Source: Arthrobacter sp. SW1
Lineage (GTDB): Bacteria > Actinomycetota > Actinomycetes > Actinomycetales > Micrococcaceae
NCBI RefSeq assembly: GCF_001766675.1
Contig: NZ_MJLT01000008.1
Coordinates: 1-64,000, forward strand
DNA: 64,000 bases
Direction of reading: 5' to 3'
Shown here: in pieces, positions 43,564-53,839 of the stretch
Numbering within the stretch: position 1 is the stretch's first letter
Layout: each line of letters opens with the position of its first letter
Notes under the pieces: model-generated
The model's input: the letters and a program-made list of their open reading frames with translations, nothing else
What the model was told of the DNA's origin: nothing
The model's database searches: none
Position numbers and translations under genes: made by a program

Positions 43564-43968
43564 ATGCCGCTCGACCCTTCCGTGCTCCGCAACGGTGCCT
43601 GCCCGTGCCTGTCCGGCGAGCAGTACGAACAATGCTGCGGGGTGTTCCACCGCGGCGACGCGGAGGCCCCGACGGCGGAGCAGCTCATGCGTTCGCGGTA
43701 CAGCGCCTTCGTGCTCCTGGACACCACATATCTGTTGCGCACCTGGCACCCGGACACCCGGCCCACCGCACTGGAGCTCGAGCCGGACATGCAGTGGCGG
43801 CGGCTCGACATCATCGGCACCTCGCGCGGCGGCCCCCTGGACTCCGAGGGGACCGTTGAGTTTGCCGCGCATTATTCGTACGACGGCGAACGTGGGGTCC
43901 AGCGCGAAAGGAGCCGCTTCCTGCGGGTGGACCGCCGCTGGTACTACGTGGACGGTGTGGTCGCCTGA
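43564..43968 (+). CDS. YchJ family (UPF0225) SEC-C-type protein
   Basis: 134 residues. The N-terminal CPCLSGEQYEQCC motif is the SEC-C zinc site, and LMRSRYSAFV plus the closing strands (FLRVDRRWYYVDG) are the YchJ pattern, an NTF2-like domain. Function is not established. The ATG at 43564 follows GGGAGGA. It overlaps the convergent acyl-CoA dehydrogenase gene by 25 bp. Confidence 0.85.
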   Translation: MPLDPSVLRNGACPCLSGEQYEQCCGVFHRGDAEAPTAEQLMRSRYSAFVLLDTTYLLRTWHPDTRPTALELEPDMQWRRLDIIGTSRGGPLDSEGTVEFAAHYSYDGERGVQRERSRFLRVDRRWYYVDGVVA

Positions 43969-45959
43969 GGAACAGCGCGGTACTTCCGGTGCAGGTTTTC
44001 CTTGGCTGAAGGGCCGGGGGAGGCGTCTGCGATCCACGGGCCGGTGCCTTCGGAGGAATCCAGCACCCCGGCCTCCAACCAGGCGTAGTCCCCGGCGAGG
44101 ACTTTCGCGGACACCGTCCGGTCGGCGTCGTCAGTGTTCCTCCACAGCTCTTCGAAGGAAGCGTCCACGCGCAGCCGGGCCTGCTCGCAATAGGCGTCCG
44201 CGAGCTCGAACGCGGAAGCGCCATGCTCCGGGGTGCTGCGCAGCAAGGCCTCGGCCCGCGAACAACTCGCGGCCATGGCGAACAGTTCGGCCCCGATATC
44301 CACGATCCTGCCCAGGAACGCCTGCTTGTGCTCCAGCCCTGCCTGCCAGCGGCCCATGCCGTAGAAGGTCTGCCGGGCAAGCTTCCGGGACGCCCGTTCC
44401 ACGTACCGCAGGTGCCGGGCCAGCCGGCCGAACTCCCCGTAGGAGCGCGGGTCCAGCCCCGCGCCGGCTACCAGCTTGGGCAGCCACTTCGCGTAGAACC
44501 CCGTGGCGCCGACGGCGGCCCGCGCCTTGTCCTGCAGGCTCGCCTCCGCGGAGGCGAGGTCGCCTGCTGCCGCGAGGTGAGCGTCCACGGCTTCCCGGGC
44601 GATGAGCAGGCGCATGATCTCTGAGGATCCTTCGAAGATGCGGTTGATCCGCAGGTCCCGGAAAAGTTGTTCCGCGGCGACCGCGCGTTCGCCGCGGGCC
44701 TCCAGGGAATCAGCGGTTTCGAAGCCGCGGCCGCCGCGGATCTGAACCAGTTCGTCGGCGATCCGGCAGCTCAGCTCAGTCGACCAGAGCTTCGCCAGGG
44801 CGGCTTCGATGCGGATGTCCTTCTGCCCGGCGTCGGCCATCTCGGCGGAGAGCTCGAAGACCGCTTCCAGCGCGAAGGTGGTGGCGGCGATGAACGCGAT
44901 CTTCTTGGCCACGGCTTCGTGCCTGCCCACCGGGCGGCCCCACTGGGTGCGGGCGTTGGACCATTCGCGGGCGATCTTCAGCGACCATTTGCCGGCAGCC
45001 ATGCACAGGGCGGGGATGGAGAGGCGGCCTGTGTTGAGGGTGGTCAATGCGATCTTGAGGCCCTGGCCTTCGCCGCCCAGCCTGTTTTCCGCGGGAACCC
45101 GGACCTGGTGGAAACGTGTCACGCCGTTCTCGATGCCGCGCAGGCCCATGAACGCGTTGCGGTTTTCCACGGTGATGCCGGGCGAATCCATGTCCACCAC
45201 GAAGGCCGTGATTCCGCCCTTGCGTTCCGTGCCGTCGGGGGCGGTGTACGGCGGGATCTTGGCCATGACCACCACCAGTTCGGCGATCACCCCGTTGGTG
45301 GTCCAAAGTTTCACGCCGTCCAAGAGGTACGCACCGCCGTCGTCCGTTGGCACTGCGGTGCAGCCCATCCGCGCGGGGTCGCTGCCGACGTCGGGCTCGG
45401 TCAGCAGGAACGCCGTGATGGCGCCGGCGGCGCAGCGCGGAAGGTACTTCTCTTTCTGCCCGGCGGTGCCGAAAACCTTCACGGGTTCGGGGACGCCGAT
45501 GGACTGATGGGCCGAGACCAGGGCGCCAAGGCTCGGGTGGACCGAGCCCAGCAGCGCCAGCGCGCGTCCGTAATAGACAAGGGACAGGCCGAGCCCGCCG
45601 TACTCCTGCGGAATCTTCATCCCGAAGACGCCCAGCGCGGCAAGGCCCGCGAGGTACTCATCCGGGATGCGGGCATCGCGTTCGATGCTGCGGCCGTCCA
45701 TGGTTTCGCAGTAATCGCGCAACGACGCCATGAACGCTTCGCCGCGTTCGACATCGTCCTGACGGGCCTGGGGCCACGGATGGATCAGCGAGAGATCGAA
45801 GGCGCCCAGGTAGAGGCCTTTGGCGAAGCTGGGGCGGGACCATTCCTGCTCGCGCGCGGCCTCGGCGACGGCGCGGGCTTCGGCGGCGGTCACGTCCGGG
45901 GTCGCGGCGCCGGCGGTGGCAGGGTTCCGGGTGCTGGGCTTCTGGGTGGCGGAGGTCAT
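43944..45959 (-). CDS. Acyl-CoA dehydrogenase, long (VLCAD-like) form
   Basis: 671 residues. The standard acyl-CoA dehydrogenase core (about 85-480) has AFLLTEPDVGSDPARMG at the FAD site and INRIFEGSSEIMRLLIA with the catalytic Glu; a further helical domain of about 180 residues follows, as in FadE-type/VLCAD enzymes. The N-terminal 35 residues are Thr/Ala-rich and unstructured. It should start beta-oxidation of a medium or long acyl-CoA with FAD. The ATG at 45959 follows GGAG. No other beta-oxidation gene is near. Confidence 0.88.
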   Translation of the reverse strand: MTSATQKPSTRNPATAGAATPDVTAAEARAVAEAAREQEWSRPSFAKGLYLGAFDLSLIHPWPQARQDDVERGEAFMASLRDYCETMDGRSIERDARIPDEYLAGLAALGVFGMKIPQEYGGLGLSLVYYGRALALLGSVHPSLGALVSAHQSIGVPEPVKVFGTAGQKEKYLPRCAAGAITAFLLTEPDVGSDPARMGCTAVPTDDGGAYLLDGVKLWTTNGVIAELVVVMAKIPPYTAPDGTERKGGITAFVVDMDSPGITVENRNAFMGLRGIENGVTRFHQVRVPAENRLGGEGQGLKIALTTLNTGRLSIPALCMAAGKWSLKIAREWSNARTQWGRPVGRHEAVAKKIAFIAATTFALEAVFELSAEMADAGQKDIRIEAALAKLWSTELSCRIADELVQIRGGRGFETADSLEARGERAVAAEQLFRDLRINRIFEGSSEIMRLLIAREAVDAHLAAAGDLASAEASLQDKARAAVGATGFYAKWLPKLVAGAGLDPRSYGEFGRLARHLRYVERASRKLARQTFYGMGRWQAGLEHKQAFLGRIVDIGAELFAMAASCSRAEALLRSTPEHGASAFELADAYCEQARLRVDASFEELWRNTDDADRTVSAKVLAGDYAWLEAGVLDSSEGTGPWIADASPGPSAKENLHRKYRAVPQATTPST

Positions 45960-46036
45960 GGCAGGACTCCTTTGGCTGCGCTTGTGGCGCCTGGCCTATG
46001 GCTTGACCTGAGGGTCCGCCGTGGGTGGTGAACCCT

Positions 46037-46345
46037 TCAGCTGTCCCTCAATGCTACCCGCGGGTAACTGCCTGTGCCAGAGCCCGGAGCGGCCTGGAAT
46101 TCGGCCGGCAGCTCCACTTTTCCGGCGTGATGGACCAGGCGCTCCCAGGCGAAGTTGATGCCCTGGACGGTGGCCTTCAGCAGCGCACCTACCGTGTTCC
46201 GCAGCACGAACCACAGCAGCTGCGCGCTGCCGGCCAACGCCAGCGTGGCCAGCGCGGCCAGCGCCATGAAGGCGGCCAGCGCCAACGCGATCAGCAACGT
46301 CCCGGCGAAGACGTAGATGGAAGTGTCCAAAGCCGTAAGATCCAT
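46037..46345 (-). CDS. Small hypothetical membrane protein
   Basis: 102 residues. Two hydrophobic helices (SIYVFAGTLLIALALAAFM, then ALAALATLALAGSAQLLWFV) precede a short amphipathic tail (FAWERLVHHAGKVELPAEF). It is similar in layout to the N-terminus of the protein at 42763-43422, so the two may be distant paralogs. The ATG at 46345 has an AGGGGG site. The C-terminus may be frayed: it ends RVALRDS. No function is known. Confidence 0.6.
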   Translation of the reverse strand: MDLTALDTSIYVFAGTLLIALALAAFMALAALATLALAGSAQLLWFVLRNTVGALLKATVQGINFAWERLVHHAGKVELPAEFQAAPGSGTGSYPRVALRDS

Positions 46346-46702
46346 TGTTCCCCCTGAGCAATGAGTACTGAGCAATGACTACTAAGCAATGAAGGGTGAT
46401 GCGGGAAACCGGCCGTGGCCGTGCGATCGGAGGCCGGTGTTTCGAGAATAGGGGCGCGCGGAGTCCCGGGCCAGCATTGCGGCCGCGGCACACGGAGATG
46501 TTGCCTGATTGAAATCCTCGCCGGAAGGAAGGTCACGGAGCGGTCGCGGCGGATTCAACTGTGTTGCCGCCTCCGCAGCTCGGTGTGCTGCTACTCGGGC
46601 ATGGAAGGGCCCTGCGTCTAGACAAGGTGCATCCTAGGCGCAGGGCCCTTCCTTCCCATGGCCTTGTCCGGAGCCCCAGCGGGCGCTGCCGAACTGGGCC
46701 GG
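46346..46702. other. Non-coding stretch with long hairpin
   Basis: 357 bp without a convincing gene. It starts with near-repeats of AGCAATGA around 46356-46390. A long inverted repeat lies at 46603-46652: 14-bp perfect arms (GGAAGGGCCCTGCG), extended to 19 bp with one mismatch. It stands 50 bp past the stop of the leftward gene at 46703 and is probably its terminator; TTCC follows on the plus side. Confidence 0.6.
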
Positions 46703-47059
46703 TTACACGATCTCCTCAAGCCACCAGGTGCCTTCCATGGCTTGCGGGCGGATCCTTTCAAATGATGTTTCGTAGATCTCCACCAGACGGAACACCACCC
46801 CGTAGGCGGCCCAATCGTGGATGCCACCGTATTCATTGGAATAGCGGTTCCAGATCTCATCGCCTTCGTCTTTAGGCAACTCGAACCGCGCCCCGAAGGG
46901 GCCTCTTAAATCATTGGGAAAGCCATCGTAGAGAATTTCGATGCAGCCATCGACAATCGACATACCTCGCGGTCTCAAGGCTTGGGCGAGGTCTGAGTCG
47001 GCAAAAATTGCCCGGACCTCGGCAAGGATCAACGTGTGCAAGCCTACCGAAGAAGTCAT
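46703..47059 (-). CDS. Hypothetical protein, acidic, low-GC
   Basis: 118 residues, acidic and soluble, with paired aromatic segments (IWNRYSNEYGGIHDWAAYGVVF) and C-terminal WWLEEIV. I do not recognise a family. GC is visibly lower than the neighbours, and codon choice is less biased. It begins 7 bp after the stop of the 47067 gene on the same strand, so the two form an operon. An acidic partner after a Cys-containing, possibly exported protein recalls an immunity gene, but no toxin domain is seen. Confidence 0.6.
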   Translation of the reverse strand: MTSSVGLHTLILAEVRAIFADSDLAQALRPRGMSIVDGCIEILYDGFPNDLRGPFGARFELPKDEGDEIWNRYSNEYGGIHDWAAYGVVFRLVEIYETSFERIRPQAMEGTWWLEEIV

Positions 47060-47066
47060 TGATTCA

Positions 47067-47528
47067 TTATCCCGCTGTTGCGGCTACCCACGCCGGGCAA
47101 GTCATAGGTCCCACACAGTAGGTTGTAATGACACCCTTCTGCAGGCCGTCTCCCATGCGGGTGTTGTTCACAACAGCTCGCACGTCCATGGTCCTTTTGA
47201 TCCTGCAGATGCCCAGCCAGCAATCATATTCGTTGGCGGGGGTCTGATACACAATCGTGTTCCCGCCCTGGATCGATCGAGTCTTGGGGAACATTGTTGT
47301 TTTCTTGATCATGTTCAACGTCACGCTGTGCTTCTGCACGTGTGCCCACCCGAAGGCAGCAGTCCCCTTGCGAATGACCGTCGGCTTGGCCAAGTTATCG
47401 TTCCATCGGGAATGGATTACATATGCCGGATCTGCCGCGAGGGACATTGCCGTTCTAGGCGCAGCTGTGGCATCAGCAGTAGCGTTCTTGATGGCCATGA
47501 CGTCTGATTCCAGCACGGTGCCGTTCAA
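47067..47528 (-). CDS. Hypothetical Cys-containing protein, low-GC
   Basis: About 153 residues from the TTG at 47528, chosen because AGGAG lies 9 nt upstream; an ATG at 47498 is an alternative. The C-terminal part has four cysteines in two pairs (CWLGIC and CVGPMTC) and several short polar repeats; no strong signal peptide, though NATADATAAPRTAMSLAADP near the N-terminus could be a poor one. No family recognised. It shares low GC with the following gene and lies directly upstream of the jet operon, on the opposite strand. Confidence 0.5.
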   Translation of the reverse strand: MNGTVLESDVMAIKNATADATAAPRTAMSLAADPAYVIHSRWNDNLAKPTVIRKGTAAFGWAHVQKHSVTLNMIKKTTMFPKTRSIQGGNTIVYQTPANEYDCWLGICRIKRTMDVRAVVNNTRMGDGLQKGVITTYCVGPMTCPAWVAATAG

Positions 47529-47745
47529 GCAAATCAACTCCTAATGCCCGCTTGCTGGACGAGATGCCGTGGGCTTAGCCTGCCTGTCCTCGAACCGGTT
47601 AGGGGTTGTTGGAATCTGTGAAGGAGCGGCGCTCGCCGCTTCACCCTGCGGACCGCGTCCAAGCCACCCTGCGTTAACCTTGTACGGGGCAGTTTTCGGG
47701 AAATCCCGCTGCCATTGACGTACCGCGGCAGCTGAAGGAGAGTGT

Positions 47746-49197
47746 GTGTCCCGCTCGGCGATGTCCTCGGCAGACGCCATCAGTGCCCGGCTCCGGGACC
47801 TGGAACTTCTCACCAAAGGCCCGGCCTGGGCCCTGACCCGCTCGGCGCCGTGGGTGATCGCGGTGCTCCAGGCGTCCTTTACCCGAGCCCGCCCGCAGCT
47901 TCCGCTCGAAGAGTTCCACGCCGACGTCGACGCTTTCCTTGAACAGCTCCGCCGGCAGGACCCGGGGCTGGGCGGTTCGGCGAACGGCAAGGCGTTCGGC
48001 GACGAATGGACCCGCAAGCAGTTCCTGACCCGCCGCAACCAGTCCGGTCAGATCGTGTACGAAGTCACCGAAGCCGCGGCCCGCGTGCTGGCCTTCCTGG
48101 ACAGCCTCTCCAGCGAACGCTCCACCCTGAACGGCTCGCGCCTGGGGACGCTGCTGGGCGACGTCGAGAAGCTTGCCAACGAAACGAACCCGGACCAGAG
48201 TGCCCGCCTGGAAGCCCTCGAAGAGGAAATCCAGGAGCGGCAGCAGCTGATCGAGGACATCAGCTCCGGCGATTTCGACGGCCTGCTGGACGATGAAGAG
48301 GCCGTCGAAGCCGCCGGAAACATCCTGGACCTGGCCGCGAGCCTGCCCGCCGACTACAAGAAGATGCGCGACCGCATCGAAGAACTGGTGGGCGAACTGC
48401 GCAACCAGATCATCGAAGAGTCGCTGAGCAAGGGCGCCACCATGGCCCAAGTCCTGGAGGCGGACAAGCGGCTGCGGCAGAGCCCCGAAGGCAGGACCTT
48501 CCGCTCCTTCACCGCGTTCCTTGAGGACCCGCAGCAGCAACTGCGTTTCCGTTCGGCGATCGGTGAGGTGCTGGGCCGGCAGTTCGCCGATGAGCTGAGC
48601 CACGAGGACCGCGAAACCCTCCGGAACCTGGTGGCCGAACTCCGCACGCAGCACAGCCAGATCCAGCGGATCTACGGCAAGCTCTCCGAGAGCCTGAACG
48701 CCTACATCCAGAGCGACGACATCCGTCAATCCGTACGGTTGCGGCACGTGCTGCGGGAAGCGGAGCAGGCCATCCGCTCCATGCCGTACGAGCGCGACCG
48801 GCCCGGCCTGGTCCGCGCACCCGTGCTGTACAACGCGGCGTTCGAGTCGCTCGCCATGGTCAAGCTCTTCGACCCGGACGAGTTCGCCGCGCCGCCCAAA
48901 CTCGCGGAGCCGATCGCCTTCAGCGATGCGGACCGGGTGCGGTCCCTGCGGTCCGCGAAGGCGAGGCCCGACGTCGTCCGCGCGGCTGCCGCGGGAGCCG
49001 CCACCTTGGCGGAGGCGTGGCAAAACCTTCCCGACGACGAGCGGCACATCAACACCGTCCGCGCACTGCTCTCCCACGCGCTGCACAGCGGTGCGGCGTT
49101 TGAGCGGGACAACTGGGAAAACATCGACTTCGAACAAATCGACGGCAGCACCCGCACCGCGTACCTGCCGCTGGTCACGCTCAAGGAAGACTCCTAA
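47746..49197 (+). CDS. jetA: Wadjet system subunit JetA (DUF3375)
   Basis: 483 residues, entirely helical, matching DUF3375 in length and in blocks such as [20 protein letters not shown] and [20 protein letters not shown]. JetA is the kleisin-like subunit that, with JetB and JetC, forms an SMC/condensin-type complex which extrudes plasmid DNA (known for Wadjet). The start GTG at 47746 follows AAGGAG; an ATG at 47761 is an alternative. It leads the operon and shares one nucleotide with jetB (TAATG). Confidence 0.88.
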   Translation: MSRSAMSSADAISARLRDLELLTKGPAWALTRSAPWVIAVLQASFTRARPQLPLEEFHADVDAFLEQLRRQDPGLGGSANGKAFGDEWTRKQFLTRRNQSGQIVYEVTEAAARVLAFLDSLSSERSTLNGSRLGTLLGDVEKLANETNPDQSARLEALEEEIQERQQLIEDISSGDFDGLLDDEEAVEAAGNILDLAASLPADYKKMRDRIEELVGELRNQIIEESLSKGATMAQVLEADKRLRQSPEGRTFRSFTAFLEDPQQQLRFRSAIGEVLGRQFADELSHEDRETLRNLVAELRTQHSQIQRIYGKLSESLNAYIQSDDIRQSVRLRHVLREAEQAIRSMPYERDRPGLVRAPVLYNAAFESLAMVKLFDPDEFAAPPKLAEPIAFSDADRVRSLRSAKARPDVVRAAAAGAATLAEAWQNLPDDERHINTVRALLSHALHSGAAFERDNWENIDFEQIDGSTRTAYLPLVTLKEDS

Positions 49198-50318
49198 TGA
49201 CTGAAGAAACTACGACGCCGCATCCGGTCGTCGATCCGGTGGTCGAGCCTGTCGATCCGGTGGTCGAGCTTGTCGATCCGGTGGTCGAGCTTGTCGAGAC
49301 CCGGATTCCAAGCATTGGTGGCGTGACGCCGCGCGATACCTTCGTGGACGGCGCCGCGCTCTTCCCCGGCGACACCGGTGTGCTGCCCATGAAGCTCCGC
49401 CAGGCCCTGGTGCGGTTGCTGAAGGGGCCGTATGTCGACGGCGGCCGCGACGAGAAGCTGTGGACCACCCTGCTCGACAACCAGCAGATCCTCCGCAGCC
49501 GCCTCTCCGAGCTGTTCCTGAGCCTGCAACTGGACCACGAACGCAAGATCGCGGTCCTGCGCCCGGTGGATCCCGAGGTCATCGGCGGCAGCGCCCGTTC
49601 CAGCATCCTGCGCCAGCAGCGTGCCCTGAGCCGTGTGGAAACCATCGTGCTGCTGCGCCTGCGGCTCCTGTTGGACCGGCACGCCACGGCCCAGACCGAG
49701 CCCACCATTACGCGCGAAGAGATCGCCGAACTCGTGGCCCACTACCAGCCGGCCGGCCAGCAGGACGCCCTCCGCGACGCCGACGTCGTCAACCGCACCA
49801 TCACCAAGCTCCTGGCGCGCCAACTCCTGCTGGCCACCGGCATCGACGACACCTTCGCCATCTCCCAGGCCCTCCCGCTGGCGCTGCCCTTCGAAAACAT
49901 CGGCGACATCCCGGCCCAGATCGAAGCCCTGGTAGCGGCAGGATCCGACGAAACCGGCACCGAGCCGCTGCTGGAGCTGTCAGAAACAGACGATCCGGCG
50001 GTTGAGCCTGTCGAAACCGACGATCCGGTGGTTGAGCCTGTCGAAGCCGACGATCCGGTGGTTGAGCCCGTCGAGACGGACGATCCGGTGGTTGAGCCTG
50101 TCGAAACGGACGACGATCCGGTGGTTGAGCCCGTCGAAACCGCCGCTCCGGTGGTTGAGCCTGTCGAAACCGACGAAACGGACGACGATCCGGTGGTTGA
50201 GCTCGTCGAAACCGACGAAACTGTCGAAACCGGGGTCTCGACAAGCTCGACCACCGGGGTCTCGACAAGCTCGACCACCGGGGGCCCAAGCTCGACCACC
50301 GAGGAGGCGGCCAAATGA
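49197..50318 (+). CDS. jetB: Wadjet system subunit JetB (DUF4194) with repeat-derived tails
   Basis: 373 residues. The DUF4194 core is about residues 45-250 ([18 protein letters not shown], then [18 protein letters not shown], a winged-helix kite subunit). The tails are unusual: residues 13-34 are [14 protein letters not shown] repeats, and from about 265 to 365 the sequence is seven or more [10 protein letters not shown] units then STSSTTG units. Both are translated from the GGTTGAGCCTGTCGA palindromic element in forward then inverted orientation. JetB links JetA and JetC. It overlaps jetA by 1 nt and jetC by 4 nt. Normal family members lack such tails (family knowledge). Confidence 0.87.
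   Translation: MTEETTTPHPVVDPVVEPVDPVVELVDPVVELVETRIPSIGGVTPRDTFVDGAALFPGDTGVLPMKLRQALVRLLKGPYVDGGRDEKLWTTLLDNQQILRSRLSELFLSLQLDHERKIAVLRPVDPEVIGGSARSSILRQQRALSRVETIVLLRLRLLLDRHATAQTEPTITREEIAELVAHYQPAGQQDALRDADVVNRTITKLLARQLLLATGIDDTFAISQALPLALPFENIGDIPAQIEALVAAGSDETGTEPLLELSETDDPAVEPVETDDPVVEPVEADDPVVEPVETDDPVVEPVETDDDPVVEPVETAAPVVEPVETDETDDDPVVELVETDETVETGVSTSSTTGVSTSSTTGGPSSTTEEAAK
49233..49295 (+). repeat. Three tandem 21-nt units in the jetB N-terminus
   Basis: Units of 21 nt (7 codons) starting GATCCGGTGGTCGAGC at 49233, 49254 and 49275, differing in one base. They keep the reading frame and encode [21 protein letters not shown]. The unit matches the palindromic element at 28597-28646. 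Confidence 0.85.
49990..50301. repeat. Tandem and inverted repeat array in the jetB C-terminus
   Basis: About seven forward units of 30-33 nt (core CCGGTGGTTGAGCCTGTCGA), with inserted GAC triplets, then two inverted units of 24 nt (50234-50257 and 50258-50281, core TCTCGACAAGCTCGACCACC) and a partial third. All unit lengths are multiples of three. The forward and inverted parts could pair in mRNA over the jetB-jetC junction. Confidence 0.88.
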
Positions 50319-53300
50319 CCATCGCGAGCATGCTTCCGATCGGTGACCAGGTGAACCCGGGCCAGATGCGACTGGCGCTGGTCCAGGTGGTCAACTGGGG
50401 CACCTTCCATGGCGCGCACACCATGCACGTGGACCGCAACGGCACCCTGCTGACCGGTAACTCGGGCGTGGGCAAGTCCACGTTGTTCGACGCCATGCTG
50501 CGTGTCTTCGACGCCCGCCCGCGTTCCAACGAGGCCGCGGCGCAGCGGGCCGGCGGCTCTGTGGAGGACAAGCGCACCACGTTCACGTACATGCGCGGCA
50601 AGGTGGGCGACAAGGCCGTGGGCGAGGGCTCGGCCAGTGCCTTCCAGCGTCCGGGTGCCACGTGGTCCGCCGTCGCGCTGACGTTCGACAACGCGGCCGG
50701 CACCAAGGTGACGGTCTCGGCGTTGTTCGACCTGCCGAAGAACGGCACGGAGTCCAGCGTGGGCCGCTTCTACCTGATCGACAACAAACCGCTGGACCTC
50801 GCCGCAATCGAGGGCATCGCGGAAAAGCGCTTCACCAAGGGTTCCCTGGAGGGCATCTTCCCGGACGCCCAGATCTTCGATGTCCACAAGGCGTTCGCGG
50901 AGCGTTTCCGCCGCCTGCTGGGCATCAACTCGGACCAGGCGCTTCCCCTGCTCCGCGTGATCCAGGCCGGCAAGGGCCTGGGCGGCAGCGTCAACACCTT
51001 CTTCCGGGACCAGGTGCTGGATCCGCCGGCAACGCTCGCCGCGGCGGATGACGTTGTGGAGGAGTTCAGCAACCTGATGTCCATCCGGCAGCGGCTGGAG
51101 GATGTCCGCCAGCAGCGTGACCAGCTGGCACCGGTGCCCGGGCTGAACAAGGAGTACGCAGAGTCCCTGCTGGAGGCGAACCGGCTGCGGGAGCTCAGCG
51201 GCGAGGAATTCGATTCTTACAAGCAGCTGCTCGCGGTCGAGGTCCACAGCAAGACTCTGGCCCGTTTTAAAGACCTTGCCCAGCAGAAAGCCAAGGAGCT
51301 CAGCGCGGAACGTTCGGTCCGGGATGCCCTGGCCAAGGAACTGCGGCAGCTCGAATCGGATTACAACAACCAGGGCGGCAACGCGATCTCGGCCATCGAG
51401 CAGTCGCTGGAGAACGCCCGGCTCGGCCTGAAACTCCGCCAGGATGTGGAAGCGGCGGCGAAGAAGGCCCTTGCGGACGCCGGCCTGGACCTGGAATGGA
51501 CCGCCGATGGCTGGAACCAGGCGCACGAGCAGGCCGCAGCCCGGTCCGCCGAGCTCAAGGACGACTCCGAGGCCCTGCGCGAGCTGCGCTTCGAGGCCTT
51601 CGACGGACACGCCACCAAAAAGCGCGAACTCGCCGCGGCGCAGCAGGAACTCGCATCGCTGCGGAGCCGCAAGTCCCTGCTGCCGCCGTCGAGCATTGAA
51701 AACCGCACGGCCATCGCCGCGGCGACCGGCGTTCCGGAAGAACGCATGCCGTTCGCGGGCGAACTGATCGATCTGGCGGAGGGGGAGGAGCAGTGGCGGC
51801 CAGCCGCCGAGCGCGCCCTGCGCAGCCTCGCCACCACGCTGTTGGTCCCGGGCGAGCACTTCGCCGCCGTCACGCGCTTCCTGAACGACAACACCATCCG
51901 GGGCGCCCTGCGCGCGGTTGACGTGTCCAAGCCGCTCGCCGGCGGTGCGCTGGCTGTGGAGGACGTGTCCGACGGCGATCTGCTGACCAAGCTGGACATC
52001 CTCGCCTCGGGCGTTAACGCCGACGCCGGTGAATGGGTCCGTGAGCGGATCGCCTTGGACTTCGCATACCCGTGCGTCGAGGACCCGGACGAACTGGCCG
52101 GGCTGGACAAGGGGCTCAGCCTGGGCGGCGTGGTCAAGCGGAACCGGCACACGGTGGAGAAGGACGACCGCTTCACCGGCCGGCACGACTATGTGCTGGG
52201 CTTCGACAACGCATCCAAGCAGGAACTGCTCGCCGCAAAGGTCGAGGAGCTGGAAAACGAGCTGGCCAAGGCCGCCGAGCTCGCCCAGAGCCGCGAAGAT
52301 TCGCACCAGGGCATGGCCCGGCAGCTCGAAGCCCTGCGCCGCGTGGCCGAAGACGAACGCAGCTGGGAGCAGGTCTCCGCCGCCGTGGCTGTGGAGGAAC
52401 TGTCGCGCTTGGAGCAGCGGCTCAAGGACGCCCTGGCCGCACAGGCCGACCTCGAACCGTTGCGCGCCAGCATCGAAGCCGTACGTGAAAAGCACCAGTC
52501 CTCCACAGGTGCCGCCGCCGTCCTCCAAAGCGAATACAAAGCGCTGGACCAGCAGATGACCACGGCTGACTCCTTGCTGGACGCCGCGCGCAAGCGCCTG
52601 GCGGACGCGCCGCCGTCGGACGCCACGGTGGCCGCGCTGGAACCGCAGTTCACCGACTTCGGCGACATCACCGAATTGCACGAGCTGGACAACCTGGCCA
52701 ACAAGGTCCGGAACTCGCTGCTCGCCGAACTGCACGCGGCTGAATCCCGCGGCCAGGCACTCGCCGAGCGGCTCAGCCGCATCTTCGAAGGCTTCGTCCG
52801 CGAATGGGGCACCGCGATTTCCGCGGACCATGGCACCTCGATCGGAGCCGCGGGGGAGTTCGAATCCCGCTACCATCAGATCGTCAGCGAAGGCCTGCCC
52901 GCGCAGGAGGCCGAATTCCGGCAGTTCTTCAACCAGCGCACGCACGAATCCTTCAGCACCCTGCTGCACCTGTTGGACGAGGAACGGCGGGCCATCACCA
53001 GCCGCATCCTGCCGCTGAACGGGATCCTGTCCGAAGTGAATTTCCACGAGGGCAGCTACCTCGAGCTGGACATCAAGCAGACCATGCCGGCCACGGCCAA
53101 GCAGTTCAAGGACGCCATCCAGAACGCCCTCAAGGCCCGCCACACCCGCCGCGGGGCTTCCGCCGGTGCCGCGGTGGAGGACGACGTCGAACTCGGCAAC
53201 CGCTACAAGTCGCTGGAGACGCTGGTCAAGCGGCTTGGTTCGCAGGCGCCGGAGGACCGCCGCTGGCGGGCCGAGGTGCTGGACGTGCGTGGGCACCTGT

Positions 53301-53755
53301 TCATCCAGTGCAAGGAGCACCGGAAGGTGCAGGGTCCGCGGGGTGGTGTGAAGACGGAGGTCTTCATGCACACGGATACCGGTTCCATGTCCGGTGGCGA
53401 GCGGCAGCGCTTCACGGCGTTCATCATGGCGGCGGCGCTGAGCTACCAGCTGGGCATCGCCGAGCAGGGCTTCACCACGTACGGCACGGTGATGATGGAC
53501 GAAGCTTTTGTGCTCGCGTCCGAGGAATTCGCCGGCGCCGGCATCAAGGCCCTGCACGAGTTCGGCTTCCAGTTGCTGTTGGCGGCGCCGGAAAACGTCA
53601 TCGATCTCTCCCGGCACCTCGGCTCGGTCACCGAAATCCTCCGCGACAAGCGCACCAACCGTTCCGGCGTCCTCACGGCCCCCGTGATCAGCGGCCCCGG
53701 AACGCCGGGTGAATGGCGTTCCGAGGCCAATCCGGTGGACATCGTCTTCCGCTAA
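50315..53755 (+). CDS. jetC: Wadjet system SMC-like ATPase JetC
   Basis: 1146 residues. Walker [10 protein letters not shown] is at 48-56, a long coiled-coil region with a central hinge-like part runs from about 270 to 900, and the C-terminal head has the signature SGGERQR (1026-1032) and Walker B TVMMDEAF with D1062 and E1063. This is the COG4913 type: JetC is the ATPase motor of loop extrusion (known). The ATG at 50315 overlaps jetB by 4 nt. Catalytic residues look intact. Downstream, where jetD is expected, there is a 63-bp palindrome 5 bp after the stop and then an unrelated gene. Confidence 0.9.
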   Translation: MTIASMLPIGDQVNPGQMRLALVQVVNWGTFHGAHTMHVDRNGTLLTGNSGVGKSTLFDAMLRVFDARPRSNEAAAQRAGGSVEDKRTTFTYMRGKVGDKAVGEGSASAFQRPGATWSAVALTFDNAAGTKVTVSALFDLPKNGTESSVGRFYLIDNKPLDLAAIEGIAEKRFTKGSLEGIFPDAQIFDVHKAFAERFRRLLGINSDQALPLLRVIQAGKGLGGSVNTFFRDQVLDPPATLAAADDVVEEFSNLMSIRQRLEDVRQQRDQLAPVPGLNKEYAESLLEANRLRELSGEEFDSYKQLLAVEVHSKTLARFKDLAQQKAKELSAERSVRDALAKELRQLESDYNNQGGNAISAIEQSLENARLGLKLRQDVEAAAKKALADAGLDLEWTADGWNQAHEQAAARSAELKDDSEALRELRFEAFDGHATKKRELAAAQQELASLRSRKSLLPPSSIENRTAIAAATGVPEERMPFAGELIDLAEGEEQWRPAAERALRSLATTLLVPGEHFAAVTRFLNDNTIRGALRAVDVSKPLAGGALAVEDVSDGDLLTKLDILASGVNADAGEWVRERIALDFAYPCVEDPDELAGLDKGLSLGGVVKRNRHTVEKDDRFTGRHDYVLGFDNASKQELLAAKVEELENELAKAAELAQSREDSHQGMARQLEALRRVAEDERSWEQVSAAVAVEELSRLEQRLKDALAAQADLEPLRASIEAVREKHQSSTGAAAVLQSEYKALDQQMTTADSLLDAARKRLADAPPSDATVAALEPQFTDFGDITELHELDNLANKVRNSLLAELHAAESRGQALAERLSRIFEGFVREWGTAISADHGTSIGAAGEFESRYHQIVSEGLPAQEAEFRQFFNQRTHESFSTLLHLLDEERRAITSRILPLNGILSEVNFHEGSYLELDIKQTMPATAKQFKDAIQNALKARHTRRGASAGAAVEDDVELGNRYKSLETLVKRLGSQAPEDRRWRAEVLDVRGHLFIQCKEHRKVQGPRGGVKTEVFMHTDTGSMSGGERQRFTAFIMAAALSYQLGIAEQGFTTYGTVMMDEAFVLASEEFAGAGIKALHEFGFQLLLAAPENVIDLSRHLGSVTEILRDKRTNRSGVLTAPVISGPGTPGEWRSEANPVDIVFR

Positions 53756-53759
53756 TTCC

Positions 53760-53822
53760 CAACGCGGGGTCACTTCGGGCCCATGTTTTGGGTATTTATG
53801 GGCCGTAAGTGACCCCGCGTTG
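53760..53822. repeat. 63-bp palindrome, family 1, copy D
   Basis: Starts 5 bp after the jetC stop. The outer arms are as in copies A to C; the inner part is diverged (CCATGTTTTGGGTATTTATGG). It lies between convergent jetC and FBP genes. Confidence 0.87.
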
Positions 53823-53839
53823 CCGGGTTGCGGCCGGTT

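Noticed and set aside
46603..46652. Possible attachment site or IS end
   Set aside because: A single inverted repeat without target duplication, tRNA or recombinase; better read as a terminator.
49990..50301. CRISPR-like array in jetB
   Set aside because: Units are contiguous tandem copies in one reading frame with no unique spacers, and no cas gene is present.
50002..50346. Small gene rich in RWLSLSKP repeats
   Set aside because: It is the alternative-frame reading of the jetB repeat array; no ribosome binding site.
50315..53755. MukB or SbcC assignment for the large ATPase
   Set aside because: Its neighbours DUF3375 and DUF4194 and the COG4913-type ends fit JetC; MukF/MukE and SbcD are absent.
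49742..53773. 1343-codon open frame on the minus strand
   Set aside because: It is antisense to jetB and jetC, has no family character and follows from the high third-position GC; the sense frames have Walker motifs and coupled starts.
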